Made by a program: the position numbers and the translations under genes
Origin: Nitrospina sp.
Lineage (GTDB): Bacteria; Nitrospinota; Nitrospinia; Nitrospinales; Nitrospinaceae
Direction of reading: 5' to 3'
DNA: 5,573 nt
Assembly (NCBI GenBank): GCA_004357365.1
Contig: SMVT01000014.1
Location: forward strand, 1 to 5,573
Notes under the pieces: generated by a model
Told to the model about the DNA's origin: nothing
Database searches by the model: none
The model's input: the letters and a program-made list of their open reading frames with translations, nothing else
Shown here: in pieces, positions 1 to 5,573 of the stretch
Numbering within the stretch: position 1 is the first letter of the stretch
How the letters are laid out: every line of letters begins with the position of its first letter

Positions 1-492
1 GGCAACCCGTCGATGAAAAACCTCATCACCGCGCGCTTCCGCCTGTTGTGGAATATATTCGTCGACTCGCGTCTGGCCCGGAGGAAAATCCGCTCGGTCC
101 TGACCAAAGATGCGCGCTACCGCGAATTCGACAACTATTACCGGAAAATTCCCGAGGAGCAGAGACGCGGTATTTTCGAGGGCCTGTGGAAATCGGAGAA
201 GCTGACTCACGAAGAACTGCTGTCCATGGCCACCGATCTGGAAACCCTGATCAGCACCTTTATCGATTATTCGGAGGATTTCACCGCGGAGGATCAAGAA
301 TATATCCATCTGCAGGGATCGCCCTGTCCGTTGTGTAAATTTCCGACCTATAACTGGGTGGACGATCCGGAAAGCGTGTGTGATGAAATGGTCATCGAGG
401 CGATCCAAATCGATTTCCCGGATTGGGAAAGCAAGGACGGGGCCTGTGACCGGTGTATCGAGGTCTACGAATTGAGAGCCGGAACGGCTTGA
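1..492 (+). CDS. Unrecognised small protein with two CxxC pairs (possible zinc-ribbon-like site); 5' end may be outside window
   Basis: I do not recognise the family. The first ATG in the window is at 13 and gives 159 residues, but the frame is open through base 1 and there is no Shine-Dalgarno sequence in the 12 bases before that ATG, so the true start may lie upstream. Counting from that Met, the N-terminal third is basic and helical (residues 1-60, rich in Arg and Lys). The middle is acidic and helical. The C-terminal third has CPLC at 105-108 and CDRC at 145-148, with one more Cys at 123. Two CxxC pairs about 36 residues apart are typical of a structural zinc ribbon or rubredoxin-like metal site; that is inference. 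There is no signal peptide or membrane segment, so it is probably cytoplasmic. It precedes a molybdoenzyme chaperone gene on the same strand by about 170 bases, which makes an assembly or electron-transfer accessory role possible but unproven. Coding is clear; function is open. Confidence 0.7.
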   Translation, partial: GNPSMKNLITARFRLLWNIFVDSRLARRKIRSVLTKDARYREFDNYYRKIPEEQRRGIFEGLWKSEKLTHEELLSMATDLETLISTFIDYSEDFTAEDQEYIHLQGSPCPLCKFPTYNWVDDPESVCDEMVIEAIQIDFPDWESKDGACDRCIEVYELRAGTA

Positions 493-505
493 TTTTTTAG
501 CCGTT
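483..505 (+). terminator. 7-bp perfect inverted repeat spanning the stop codon, possible weak terminator
   Basis: AACGGCT at 483-489 pairs perfectly with AGCCGTT at 499-505. The 9-base loop contains the TGA stop of the upstream gene and a run of six T. Only a short T run (504-506) follows the stem, so it is a poor intrinsic terminator. It may instead protect the 3' end of the message or be chance. Whether transcription reads through into the chaperone gene is undecided. Confidence 0.3.
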
Positions 506-555
506 TGTGATAAGTTAAGCAATTAAAATTTCCTTTTGGTTCAAATTAAACTAAA

Positions 556-599
556 CTTGCAAATCGGGCCGGCCAGCCGGGCCCGTGAGGGGATGCAAG
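556..599 (+). promoter_or_regulatory. GC-rich hairpin in the leader of the chaperone gene
   Basis: CGGGCC at 565-570 is complementary to GGCCCG at 580-585. Further G-C pairs inside (571-572 with 577-578) form a compact hairpin if G579 is bulged out. An outer helix, CTTGCA at 556-561 with TGCAAG at 594-599, could close the structure. The AT-rich bases before it (about 520-555) contrast sharply with this GC block. No T run follows, so it is not a standard terminator. A cis-acting RNA structure upstream of the chaperone start is possible; I do not recognise a known riboswitch. Confidence 0.3.
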
Positions 600-622
600 G
601 CTTGAGGTTTTAAACGGTGTTT

Positions 623-639
623 GGACCTGGTTACGGTCC
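623..639 (+). promoter_or_regulatory. Short inverted repeat just upstream of the chaperone ribosome binding site
   Basis: GGACC at 623-627 and GGTCC at 635-639 are perfect inverted repeats around a 7-base spacer. They lie 10 bases before the Shine-Dalgarno sequence at 649-655. The repeat could be a small mRNA stem or a protein-binding half-site pair; five base pairs can also occur by chance. Confidence 0.25.
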
Positions 640-648
640 GACTATTTT

Positions 649-655
649 GAGGGAG
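649..655 (+). promoter_or_regulatory. Shine-Dalgarno sequence of the chaperone gene
   Basis: The purine run GAGGGAG lies 6 bases before the ATG at 662. It settles the start at 662 instead of the in-frame GTG at 617, which would add 15 residues and has no comparable site before it. Confidence 0.7.
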
Positions 656-661
656 AGTCCC

Positions 662-1489
662 ATGTCCGAAGTAAGCGAAGTCATAGAGCAAGATCCGATT
701 CTGGTGAAGTTTGGTGAAATGGGTTCCTTGGAAGAATGCAAAGAGCAGAGAATAGCCCTGCAGTTGGCCCGTGGCCGGATTTATGACATTCTGTCCAATG
801 GGTTCAGTTATCCCTGGAACCGGAAATTTTTCCGTCCCAATTCCCTGCTGGAACCGTTTGACGTGGTTCTTCTGGATGAAGGCGACTGGAAAAAAATAGA
901 GGCCATGGTCGGAAATTTCGGCAAGTATCTCCCCAAAATGGCTTTGAAACAGGTGCAAGCGGTGTATGTCACCGTATTCGGACACGCAGTCTCCCAGGAA
1001 TGCCCGCCCTACGAGATGCAGTATGGGACGGAAGGCGGTATTCAGTCCCAGACGGACGTGTTAATCCAGCTCGGCGGTTTTTATGAAACCTTCGGGTTCG
1101 AGTTCCCCAAAAACCGCGGCAGGGAGCGGGTCGATCATATTTCCGTCGAATTGGCCTTCATGTCCTACCTGTGTTTCCGGGAGGCCTATGGCATCACCAA
1201 CGGCCACGATGAGAAGAAAATCGCCGTGGTGCGTGCCACCACCAAAAAATTCATCCGGAACCATATCGGCCGATGGACTCCTCTGTTTTGTATTTTTACT
1301 TCCCGCAAGGCGGAGCGCGGTTTGTATAAGGACCTGGTCGATATCCTGTCCCTGATGGTGCATAATGAATGCGCCTTGCTGGATGTGAAACCCATCAAGG
1401 TGGAAGAACCCGAGTACCGATCCCTTTCCTACAGTATGGAAAACGATCTGGTTGCCAACGCTCCGGCCGAATGTGAACCTGTTAAATAA
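662..1489 (+). CDS. TorD/NarJ-type molybdoenzyme assembly chaperone
   Basis: This 275-residue protein looks like a cytoplasmic redox-enzyme maturation chaperone of the TorD/DmsD/NarJ superfamily. Such chaperones bind the apo catalytic subunit of a DMSO-reductase-family enzyme, hold it for insertion of the molybdenum cofactor, and delay export until it is complete. The predicted fold is all helical with no signal peptide. Diagnostic blocks are ECPPYEMQYG at 113-122, DHISVELAFMSYL at 158-170 (the DH-containing helix typical of TorD-like proteins) and HIGRWTPLF at 201-209. Family members are usually about 200-230 residues; here the extra length lies in an N-terminal stretch of about 30 residues and a C-terminal tail after about 243. 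The start at 662 is chosen for its Shine-Dalgarno sequence. It is followed 52 bases later by a haem-b gamma-type subunit, so the client is probably a type II enzyme such as nitrite oxidoreductase. The superfamily is secure; the client is inferred. Confidence 0.88.
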   Translation: MSEVSEVIEQDPILVKFGEMGSLEECKEQRIALQLARGRIYDILSNGFSYPWNRKFFRPNSLLEPFDVVLLDEGDWKKIEAMVGNFGKYLPKMALKQVQAVYVTVFGHAVSQECPPYEMQYGTEGGIQSQTDVLIQLGGFYETFGFEFPKNRGRERVDHISVELAFMSYLCFREAYGITNGHDEKKIAVVRATTKKFIRNHIGRWTPLFCIFTSRKAERGLYKDLVDILSLMVHNECALLDVKPIKVEEPEYRSLSYSMENDLVANAPAECEPVK

Positions 1490-1535
1490 CCTGCCTCGAC
1501 TGCATTAAGATCAGGTTCCCCTCCAAAACGGGACC
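1475..1535 (+). promoter_or_regulatory. Mutually exclusive pairing elements between chaperone and gamma-subunit genes
   Basis: CAGGTTC at 1512-1518 is the perfect complement of GAACCTG at 1475-1481 (end of the chaperone reading frame), and its first six bases also pair with AACCTG at 1488-1493 just at the stop codon. The overlapping segment GGTTCCC (1514-1520) can instead pair with GGGACC at 1530-1535 if one T is bulged. The last pairing would occlude the region just before the GTG start at 1542. These could tune translation of the second gene, but all are short. Confidence 0.25.
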
Positions 1536-1541
1536 GAACAA

Positions 1542-2492
1542 GTGGCTGACTGCAAAACCCTCATTGCGGTTTTACTTGTCCTGTGGACCCTGGCGGCTCC
1601 CATTTCCGCCGCCGCCGCCACGATTGAAGCGGTCCGCGTCCACGGCGAAATTCCCGTCAATCCCTCCGATGTGTTCTGGTCCAATTATGGCCCGACCCAA
1701 GGCAAGCACAGCATCATCGACCTGCAACCGCAAATGATCACCAATCCCATGTGGCCCGCACCGGCGACCAAATGGGTTAACGTCAAAGCCGCCAGCAATG
1801 GGAAGGAGATCGCCATTCGCCTGGAATGGGTCGACTCCACCCGCAACGACATCATGGTCCAGAACCAGCAATACAAGGACCAGGCGGCGGTGATGTTTCC
1901 GCAGGACCCGTCGGGTCCGGTGCCTCCATTTACCATGGGCGGCGAGGGGCAGCGCGTCAACATCTGGCAATGGAAGGCCACCTGGAACAAGGAGGACGCC
2001 GGGCACGCCGGCAACGAAATGATGCAGGACCTGGAAGACCAGTACAACTATATGGCGATGGGGTCCGGCAGTTATTATATCTACGAGCCGGGCGGAAAAC
2101 TGGTGTTATCTCCCAATCAACAACCGAAAGTCTCCGAACGTCACCCCTCCATCGACCCGGGCATGGGGAAAAACGAGGACGTGTTCAACCCCGGCCGTGC
2201 CACCGGTAATATGCTGTCCGATAACACCCTGCGGCGGTCGCCGGTCGAAGACCTCAATGCCGAAGGGTTCAGCACGCTCACCACCCAGGCCCAGCAGGAT
2301 GTCGATGGCAGCGGCAACTGGAGCAACAACCGCTGGATGGTCGTCTTCAAGCGCACCCTAAAAACGAACGATCCGAACGACACCCAGTTTTTAGGAGATC
2401 AAACCCCCATCGCCTTCGCCATCTGGAACGGGAACAACAAGGAAAGAAACGGCCAGAAAGCCCTCACCATCTTCCATACCCTGAAATATTAA
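1542..2492 (+). CDS. Exported haem-b gamma subunit, ethylbenzene-dehydrogenase-related family (NxrC-like candidate)
   Basis: This 316-residue protein appears to be the exported haem-binding subunit of a type II DMSO-reductase-family enzyme, related to EbdC, DdhC, SerC and the proposed NxrC subunits. In that family a single haem b transfers electrons between the Fe-S beta subunit and a periplasmic carrier. A Sec-type signal peptide is visible: hydrophobic core at about 7-18, then Ala-rich sequence to about 26. There is no twin-Arg and no lipobox. Family-like blocks are DQAAVMFP at 113-120, MGGEGQRVNIWQWKATW at 132-148, WMVVFKRTL at 265-273 and PIAFAIWNGNNKERNGQKA at 289-307. There is no CxxCH, so it is not a c-type cytochrome. 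By analogy with EbdC, which uses Met and Lys haem ligands, Met132 and Lys270 are candidates; this is inference. GTG at 1542 is the only plausible start after the in-frame stop at 1506, though the ribosome site is weak. It could serve another type II enzyme instead of NXR. Confidence 0.85.
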   Translation: MADCKTLIAVLLVLWTLAAPISAAAATIEAVRVHGEIPVNPSDVFWSNYGPTQGKHSIIDLQPQMITNPMWPAPATKWVNVKAASNGKEIAIRLEWVDSTRNDIMVQNQQYKDQAAVMFPQDPSGPVPPFTMGGEGQRVNIWQWKATWNKEDAGHAGNEMMQDLEDQYNYMAMGSGSYYIYEPGGKLVLSPNQQPKVSERHPSIDPGMGKNEDVFNPGRATGNMLSDNTLRRSPVEDLNAEGFSTLTTQAQQDVDGSGNWSNNRWMVVFKRTLKTNDPNDTQFLGDQTPIAFAIWNGNNKERNGQKALTIFHTLKY

Positions 2493-2662
2493 ATTCCGGG
2501 TTTGGAATCAATCCATTCTAACCTTTTTTAACAAAAGGATTTACCGCCGTTTTGGCGTGGGTTTTTGGGGCTGGAATTTTTTATTAAAACCTGAGATTAT
2601 ATCTTTGCATCTTAATAACGGCATTTTTTGTGTCGTATTCAGCATTTTTGATATCAATTACA
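2493..2662. other. AT-rich intergenic stretch with no convincing gene
   Basis: Together with the following bases up to 2878 this is the longest non-coding stretch in the window (about 385 bases). I see no RNA gene or substantial open frame. Minor structures are ATTCC/GGAAT at 2493-2497 and 2504-2508, directly after the gamma-subunit stop; CCTTTT/AAAAGG at 2522-2527 and 2533-2538; and a CGCC/GGCG stem at 2545-2548 and 2554-2557 followed by a T run at 2562-2566, which is a weak terminator candidate. Many short T runs are scattered through it. Confidence 0.5.
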
Positions 2663-2683
2663 CCCCGCCGAATTTAGGCGGGG
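2663..2683 (+). terminator. Strong GC hairpin, probable transcription terminator
   Basis: CCCCGCC at 2663-2669 pairs perfectly with GGCGGGG at 2677-2683 around the loop GAATTTA, giving a seven-pair all-GC stem standing in AT-rich DNA. The sequence after it is AT-rich but the T run (2697-2701) starts only 13 bases downstream, so it is not a textbook intrinsic terminator. Its position between the gamma-subunit gene and the next gene fits the end of the upstream transcription unit. A protein-binding palindrome is the main alternative. Confidence 0.5.
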
Positions 2684-2767
2684 CTTAAATAGCCTTATTT
2701 TTGAAATTTCATCGGGATAGATACAGAGCGGATCGAATACGCTCCCAGGTTTTGGAACATTATTCAT

Positions 2768-2797
2768 ATTGGATTATTGGATGGATAGTTCTATAAG
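2768..2797 (+). promoter_or_regulatory. Candidate sigma-70-type promoter for the downstream gene
   Basis: TTGGAT at 2769-2774 and TATAAG at 2792-2797 are separated by 17 bases, an ideal spacing for a housekeeping promoter, with four of six bases matching the consensus at each hexamer. The -35 part overlaps a tandem repeat of ATTGGAT (2768-2774 and 2776-2782, period 8). Transcription would start near 2804. The hairpin at 2663-2683 upstream and this element together suggest the next gene is a separate transcription unit. This is pattern matching only. Confidence 0.35.
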
Positions 2798-2815
2798 CTG
2801 AAATGGTATTTGGGC

Positions 2816-2822
2816 GGGAAGG
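2816..2822 (+). promoter_or_regulatory. Possible ribosome binding site favouring a TTG start at 2828
   Basis: GGGAAGG lies 5 bases before an in-frame TTG at 2828 and 11 before an in-frame GTG at 2834. If used, the helical protein begins earlier than the ATG at 2879. It sits about 12 bases after the transcription start predicted from the candidate promoter, so the two predictions are compatible. Confidence 0.35.
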
Positions 2823-2878
2823 CGTTCTTGCCTGTGAACCCGGATGAAGTCCGTAAAAAACAAGGCGCACCGTGCCTT

Positions 2879-4576
2879 ATGTTTGTATTTGATCCTTTAA
2901 ACCAGGGGCTGGAGCTCCTGGCCAAAAGGGATTTGCAAAAAGCCGAATCTCTGTTCCTCAAGGTGATCAACGATCCTTACGTCCAATCCGAGGATCTCGA
3001 TCGTGCCCGTTCCTATCTGAACGATATCCGGTCCTGCCAGACCGGCAGTAAAACCCTGGATTTTGATCAGTATAAAAAGCTGTCCCGGAAAACCATCGTG
3101 TCCCTGGACATGGTGGACGACCTGCTCGCCGCCATCTATTTTTCTCCCAGCAAAACCTACGAGGATTTCGACCGGGAAATCCAAGAACAATCCCAGACCA
3201 TCATCAGCCGCCTCAAGCAGATCAAAATCCGGGACATCGGGGCGCGGGACGAGCTGTTTCAAAAAATTGAAAAGAGCGGAATACAAACCGTCAAGAAGGG
3301 GTTGGCCGCCGGTAAAACCAATGGCAGTCCCGGGGGCTTCGATCTGCACCGGTGGGAAACCGTGTACCGCAAATTCGTCGAAACCATTAACCCGATTCTA
3401 CTGGAGCGCCACCTGGAGCTTCTGGACTATATCCTGGTCACCGGCGAGATCGAATTGCTTGACGATCCCAAACTGACCGTGCTCACCCCCAAGTACCGGT
3501 GGATCATCGAATCCACATTGAAATCCAAGTGGTATCTGCTCCGCAGTTATTTTTTCAAGGCGCGGTCGGAGATTCAGGGGCAGTTTAATAAAAAGGAAGG
3601 AACCCGCAAGTATTGGGAGGAAGTGAAATACAAGAAAATCAAAATATTCGAAAAATGCAGATTCCATGAAAAAAATATCCAGAAGTTTCTGTATATCGAC
3701 AAACTGAATTACAAAACCCTCCACGACATTTACCAATTCGCCCATAACCTGGAGCTGGAGTTAACGCCTCGCGACGTCAGCCTGGCTCTGCGCGGCGTGG
3801 ACAAGGCCCGCGACCACATCAAGGAACGCGGGGGGTACCTGATGGGAACCCGCAAAGAATTCCAGAACCGGCTGATCGAGCTGGGCTTCGGCACCGATAA
3901 TGCCTATCAGATCGCCCGTCAAGCCAAGAAGGCGAACAATCATCAAATCGCCGAATCCTACCAGCAGGCTATGCAAGTGGCGCGGGAAGAAATTTACTGG
4001 TACCGGGTGCCGCCGCAAAACACCCTGTTCAGGAAGGATATCGAGGACCAGTGCTGCAAGCATTTGAGCACGGTGCGGATTCACCTGTTCGACCGGGGCC
4101 GGCTGAACAAATTACTCTTGCAGAACGGCAAACCGCTGATCCGGCAATACCTCGTCCAGGCGTACGGGGAGGAGGTGGTGGACTTGCATTGTTACTTCCG
4201 GCTGGAGACCATTCACCAGTACTACAAGCTTAAATTTTTCCAATACCATAAAGACGCCCTGCCCAGCGTCTCGGAATTGATCAAAATCAGCCGCAAGGAT
4301 TATCAGCCGATGCTGATCGATGGATACCAATCCTTCGTGAAGAAAAGACGGCTGAACGTTCCGGACACTCTGATGCAGGCCTTGAAAAAGCATTCCTCCG
4401 TCACCGAATGGGAGGACGCCTACACCACGCCGGAAGAAAAGTTTTTACTGCGCGCCTGGTTTTTGATGGATCACGGGGCATCGGTGACGCAGGGGTTGAT
4501 CCAGAAGGGGGTATTGGATCCCGGGTCGGATATGTGGGGCTTCCTGAAGGGTCAGGAGCCGGACTGCAAAATCTGA
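2879..4576 (+). CDS. Unrecognised 565-residue helical protein with a TPR-like N-terminus
   Basis: I do not recognise this family. Starting at the ATG at 2879 the protein has 565 residues, no signal peptide and no membrane segment, so it is probably cytoplasmic. Residues 1-50 resemble a TPR or related helical hairpin, with a helix-turn-helix pattern around LELLAKRDLQKAESLFLKV. The rest looks mostly helical and is rich in Lys, Arg, Tyr and Phe, with a low-complexity Gly/Lys linker near 142-155 that may separate two domains. No catalytic motif, nucleotide-binding loop or metal-binding Cys cluster is evident. The start is uncertain: the frame is open back to TTG 2810, and TTG 2828 has a good purine-rich site (GGGAAGG, 2816-2822) 5 bases upstream, whereas ATG 2879 has only AAGG 13 bases upstream. 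The earlier start would add 17 residues. The 3' end overlaps the opposing gene by 25 bases. The coding call is strong because the frame is long and the protein composition is natural. Confidence 0.75.
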   Translation: MFVFDPLNQGLELLAKRDLQKAESLFLKVINDPYVQSEDLDRARSYLNDIRSCQTGSKTLDFDQYKKLSRKTIVSLDMVDDLLAAIYFSPSKTYEDFDREIQEQSQTIISRLKQIKIRDIGARDELFQKIEKSGIQTVKKGLAAGKTNGSPGGFDLHRWETVYRKFVETINPILLERHLELLDYILVTGEIELLDDPKLTVLTPKYRWIIESTLKSKWYLLRSYFFKARSEIQGQFNKKEGTRKYWEEVKYKKIKIFEKCRFHEKNIQKFLYIDKLNYKTLHDIYQFAHNLELELTPRDVSLALRGVDKARDHIKERGGYLMGTRKEFQNRLIELGFGTDNAYQIARQAKKANNHQIAESYQQAMQVAREEIYWYRVPPQNTLFRKDIEDQCCKHLSTVRIHLFDRGRLNKLLLQNGKPLIRQYLVQAYGEEVVDLHCYFRLETIHQYYKLKFFQYHKDALPSVSELIKISRKDYQPMLIDGYQSFVKKRRLNVPDTLMQALKKHSSVTEWEDAYTTPEEKFLLRAWFLMDHGASVTQGLIQKGVLDPGSDMWGFLKGQEPDCKI

Positions 4577-5573
4577 TTCAGCCGGTTCTGCATATCTCTT
4601 AACGGCATCAAATCGCCTTTTTTGGAAGCCGCTTCAATGCCTTTTTGATACACGCCCGCTGCATCTTCCCTGCGCTCCAGCTTCTCCAGTGCCTTGCCCA
4701 GAACCAGGTAAGCCGCCGAATGATCCTGATAATGCTCCACCACCGTTTGGAGCGGTCCCACGGCCTCCTCGTACTTGCCGGTATCCAGGTAAATGGAGCC
4801 GAGGCCGAAATTGGCCACTTGGTCGACCGGATCGATCTCCAGCACCTTGTGGAACATCTCCACCTGACTTTCCCGATCCTGCTGTTGCTGAGAGGCCTGC
4901 TTAGCGCGAGCTTTTTCCGCCTGCTTTTCCTCGATCAATTTTTCGAACTGGATCGCCGTGGCTTCGCCTTTCTCCAGCTCCGCGTCTTCGATGCGGCCCT
5001 GTTGCATGTAATAAATGGAAAGATTGGTGTGCGCCATGATTTCCTGCGGGTCGATTTCCGCGAGGCGTTTCATCAGCGCGATGGCCTCGTCCAGTTGGTT
5101 CTGTTTGGACAGCATGACCCCCAGCGCCTCGTAACCGGGAGCATATTTCGGGTCGAGGGCGATCGCTTCCCGCAACAGAGCAATGGGGCGGTCCAGGTTG
5201 TTTTCATTTTTGAAAAGAGCCAGAGCATCATGGTGGAGCTGTTTCGCCCGCTCGGTTTTGCCCGCCGTCTGGTAAAACGGCAGCAAACAGGTGGTGACCT
5301 TTGCCGGTTCATCGTTCAGGGTGACTTTGTAGGTTTGGTCGGGACTGCGGAAATCTTTCTGCAGGTAGGCCAGGGCGATTACCTTGTCCAGTGAGGGGGA
5401 ATAGACCGAACTTTTGACCACACCGATTTTTTTGGTTTTCATCTGGATCCGGGCGTCCATGGCGGGCAGGGTATCCCCGTCCAGAACGATACCCATCAGC
5501 GCGAAAGCCGGAGAGCCGTAGGTTTTGATCCGGGCAATCACCTCCTGCCCGATATAACAGCCCTTGTTGTAAC
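4552..5573 (-). CDS. ygfZ: YgfZ/GcvT-like folate-binding protein with C-terminal TPR extension (N-terminus outside window)
   Basis: The visible part is 339 codons; the gene enters from the right edge already inside the protein. Its first visible residues are YNKGCYIGQEV, the hallmark KGCYxGQE motif of YgfZ proteins, including the conserved Cys (visible residue 5). YgfZ is a tetrahydrofolate-dependent protein related to the glycine-cleavage T protein that supports Fe-S enzymes, MiaB in E. coli being a known dependent. Residues to about 100 fit its C-terminal beta-barrel. Instead of ending there, the chain continues for about 235 residues of TPR-like repeats: about 108-140, 143-175, 178-210 and, after a charged Gln/Lys/Glu-rich coiled segment near 200-235, about 238-280 and 286-318. 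Motifs such as ALLREAIALDP and the repeated G/L/A/P positions support this. E. coli YgfZ (about 326 residues) has no such tail. The TPR part probably binds a partner protein. The downstream neighbour converges with a 25-base overlap. Confidence 0.85.
   Translation of the reverse strand, partial: YNKGCYIGQEVIARIKTYGSPAFALMGIVLDGDTLPAMDARIQMKTKKIGVVKSSVYSPSLDKVIALAYLQKDFRSPDQTYKVTLNDEPAKVTTCLLPFYQTAGKTERAKQLHHDALALFKNENNLDRPIALLREAIALDPKYAPGYEALGVMLSKQNQLDEAIALMKRLAEIDPQEIMAHTNLSIYYMQQGRIEDAELEKGEATAIQFEKLIEEKQAEKARAKQASQQQQDRESQVEMFHKVLEIDPVDQVANFGLGSIYLDTGKYEEAVGPLQTVVEHYQDHSAAYLVLGKALEKLERREDAAGVYQKGIEAASKKGDLMPLRDMQNRLNQILQSGS

Noticed and set aside
617..661. GTG at 617 as an alternative chaperone start
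   Set aside because: The extra 15 residues are not TorD-like, would run through the inverted repeat and ribosome site, and the ATG at 662 has a well-placed GAGGGAG.
551..985. Open frame of 144 codons on the minus strand across the chaperone leader and 5' end
   Set aside because: It lies mostly opposite the well-supported TorD-like gene, has no recognisable domain and no ribosome site, so it is a shadow.
1542..1640. Tat export or lipoprotein processing of the gamma-type subunit
   Set aside because: There is no twin-Arg before the hydrophobic core, and the only nearby Cys (residue 4) is before the core, not at a lipobox.
1572..2047. Two long minus-strand frames opposite the gamma-subunit gene
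   Set aside because: They are antisense to a protein with a signal peptide and family motifs, and are Gly/Val/Arg-rich without any domain.
2616..2650. Repeated GCATTTTT-type motifs in the intergenic stretch as a repeat array
   Set aside because: Only two imperfect copies occur in AT-rich DNA, with no regular spacing; there is no support for CRISPR or iterons.
4645..5394. Open frame of 249 codons on the plus strand opposite the TPR region
   Set aside because: The minus-strand frame contains the YgfZ motif and clear TPR repeats. The plus-strand translation is Leu/Arg/His-rich antisense of those repeats.

Overview
The window looks like chromosomal DNA from a Gram-negative bacterium that carries a type II DMSO-reductase-family molybdoenzyme. 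The best fit is a nitrite oxidoreductase (NXR) accessory region from a Nitrospinota-like or similar nitrite oxidiser. This rests on two adjacent genes: a TorD/NarJ-type chaperone and an exported protein of the ethylbenzene-dehydrogenase gamma-subunit (haem b) family. The catalytic alpha and beta subunits are not in the window, so NXR and the taxon are inferences. Selenate, chlorate, dimethyl-sulfide or hydrocarbon dehydrogenase systems use the same kind of parts.

Layout. Bases 1-492 (+) hold a small unrecognised protein with two CxxC pairs; its reading frame is open to the window edge, so its start may lie outside. Bases 493-661 are a leader with several short inverted repeats. Bases 662-1489 (+) encode the TorD-like chaperone. 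After 52 bases comes 1542-2492 (+), the secreted haem-b gamma-type subunit. Bases 2493-2878 are AT-rich, with no convincing gene, but hold a strong GC hairpin and a candidate promoter. Bases 2879-4576 (+) encode a 565-residue, apparently all-helical protein that I do not recognise. Bases 4552-5573 (-) are the C-terminal part of a YgfZ/GcvT-like protein carrying a long TPR extension; it converges on, and overlaps by 25 bases, the preceding gene.

How they may work together. The chaperone would hold the molybdoenzyme catalytic subunit until cofactor is inserted, and the exported subunit would carry a haem b that passes electrons from the enzyme to a periplasmic acceptor. The small Cys-pair protein lies upstream in the same direction and could be an accessory factor, but nothing in it proves this. 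YgfZ proteins support Fe-S enzymes in a folate-dependent way. Its proximity to an Fe-S molybdoenzyme region is suggestive only, because it is on the opposite strand behind an unrelated-looking gene.

I see no tRNA, rRNA, CRISPR array, insertion sequence or phage gene.
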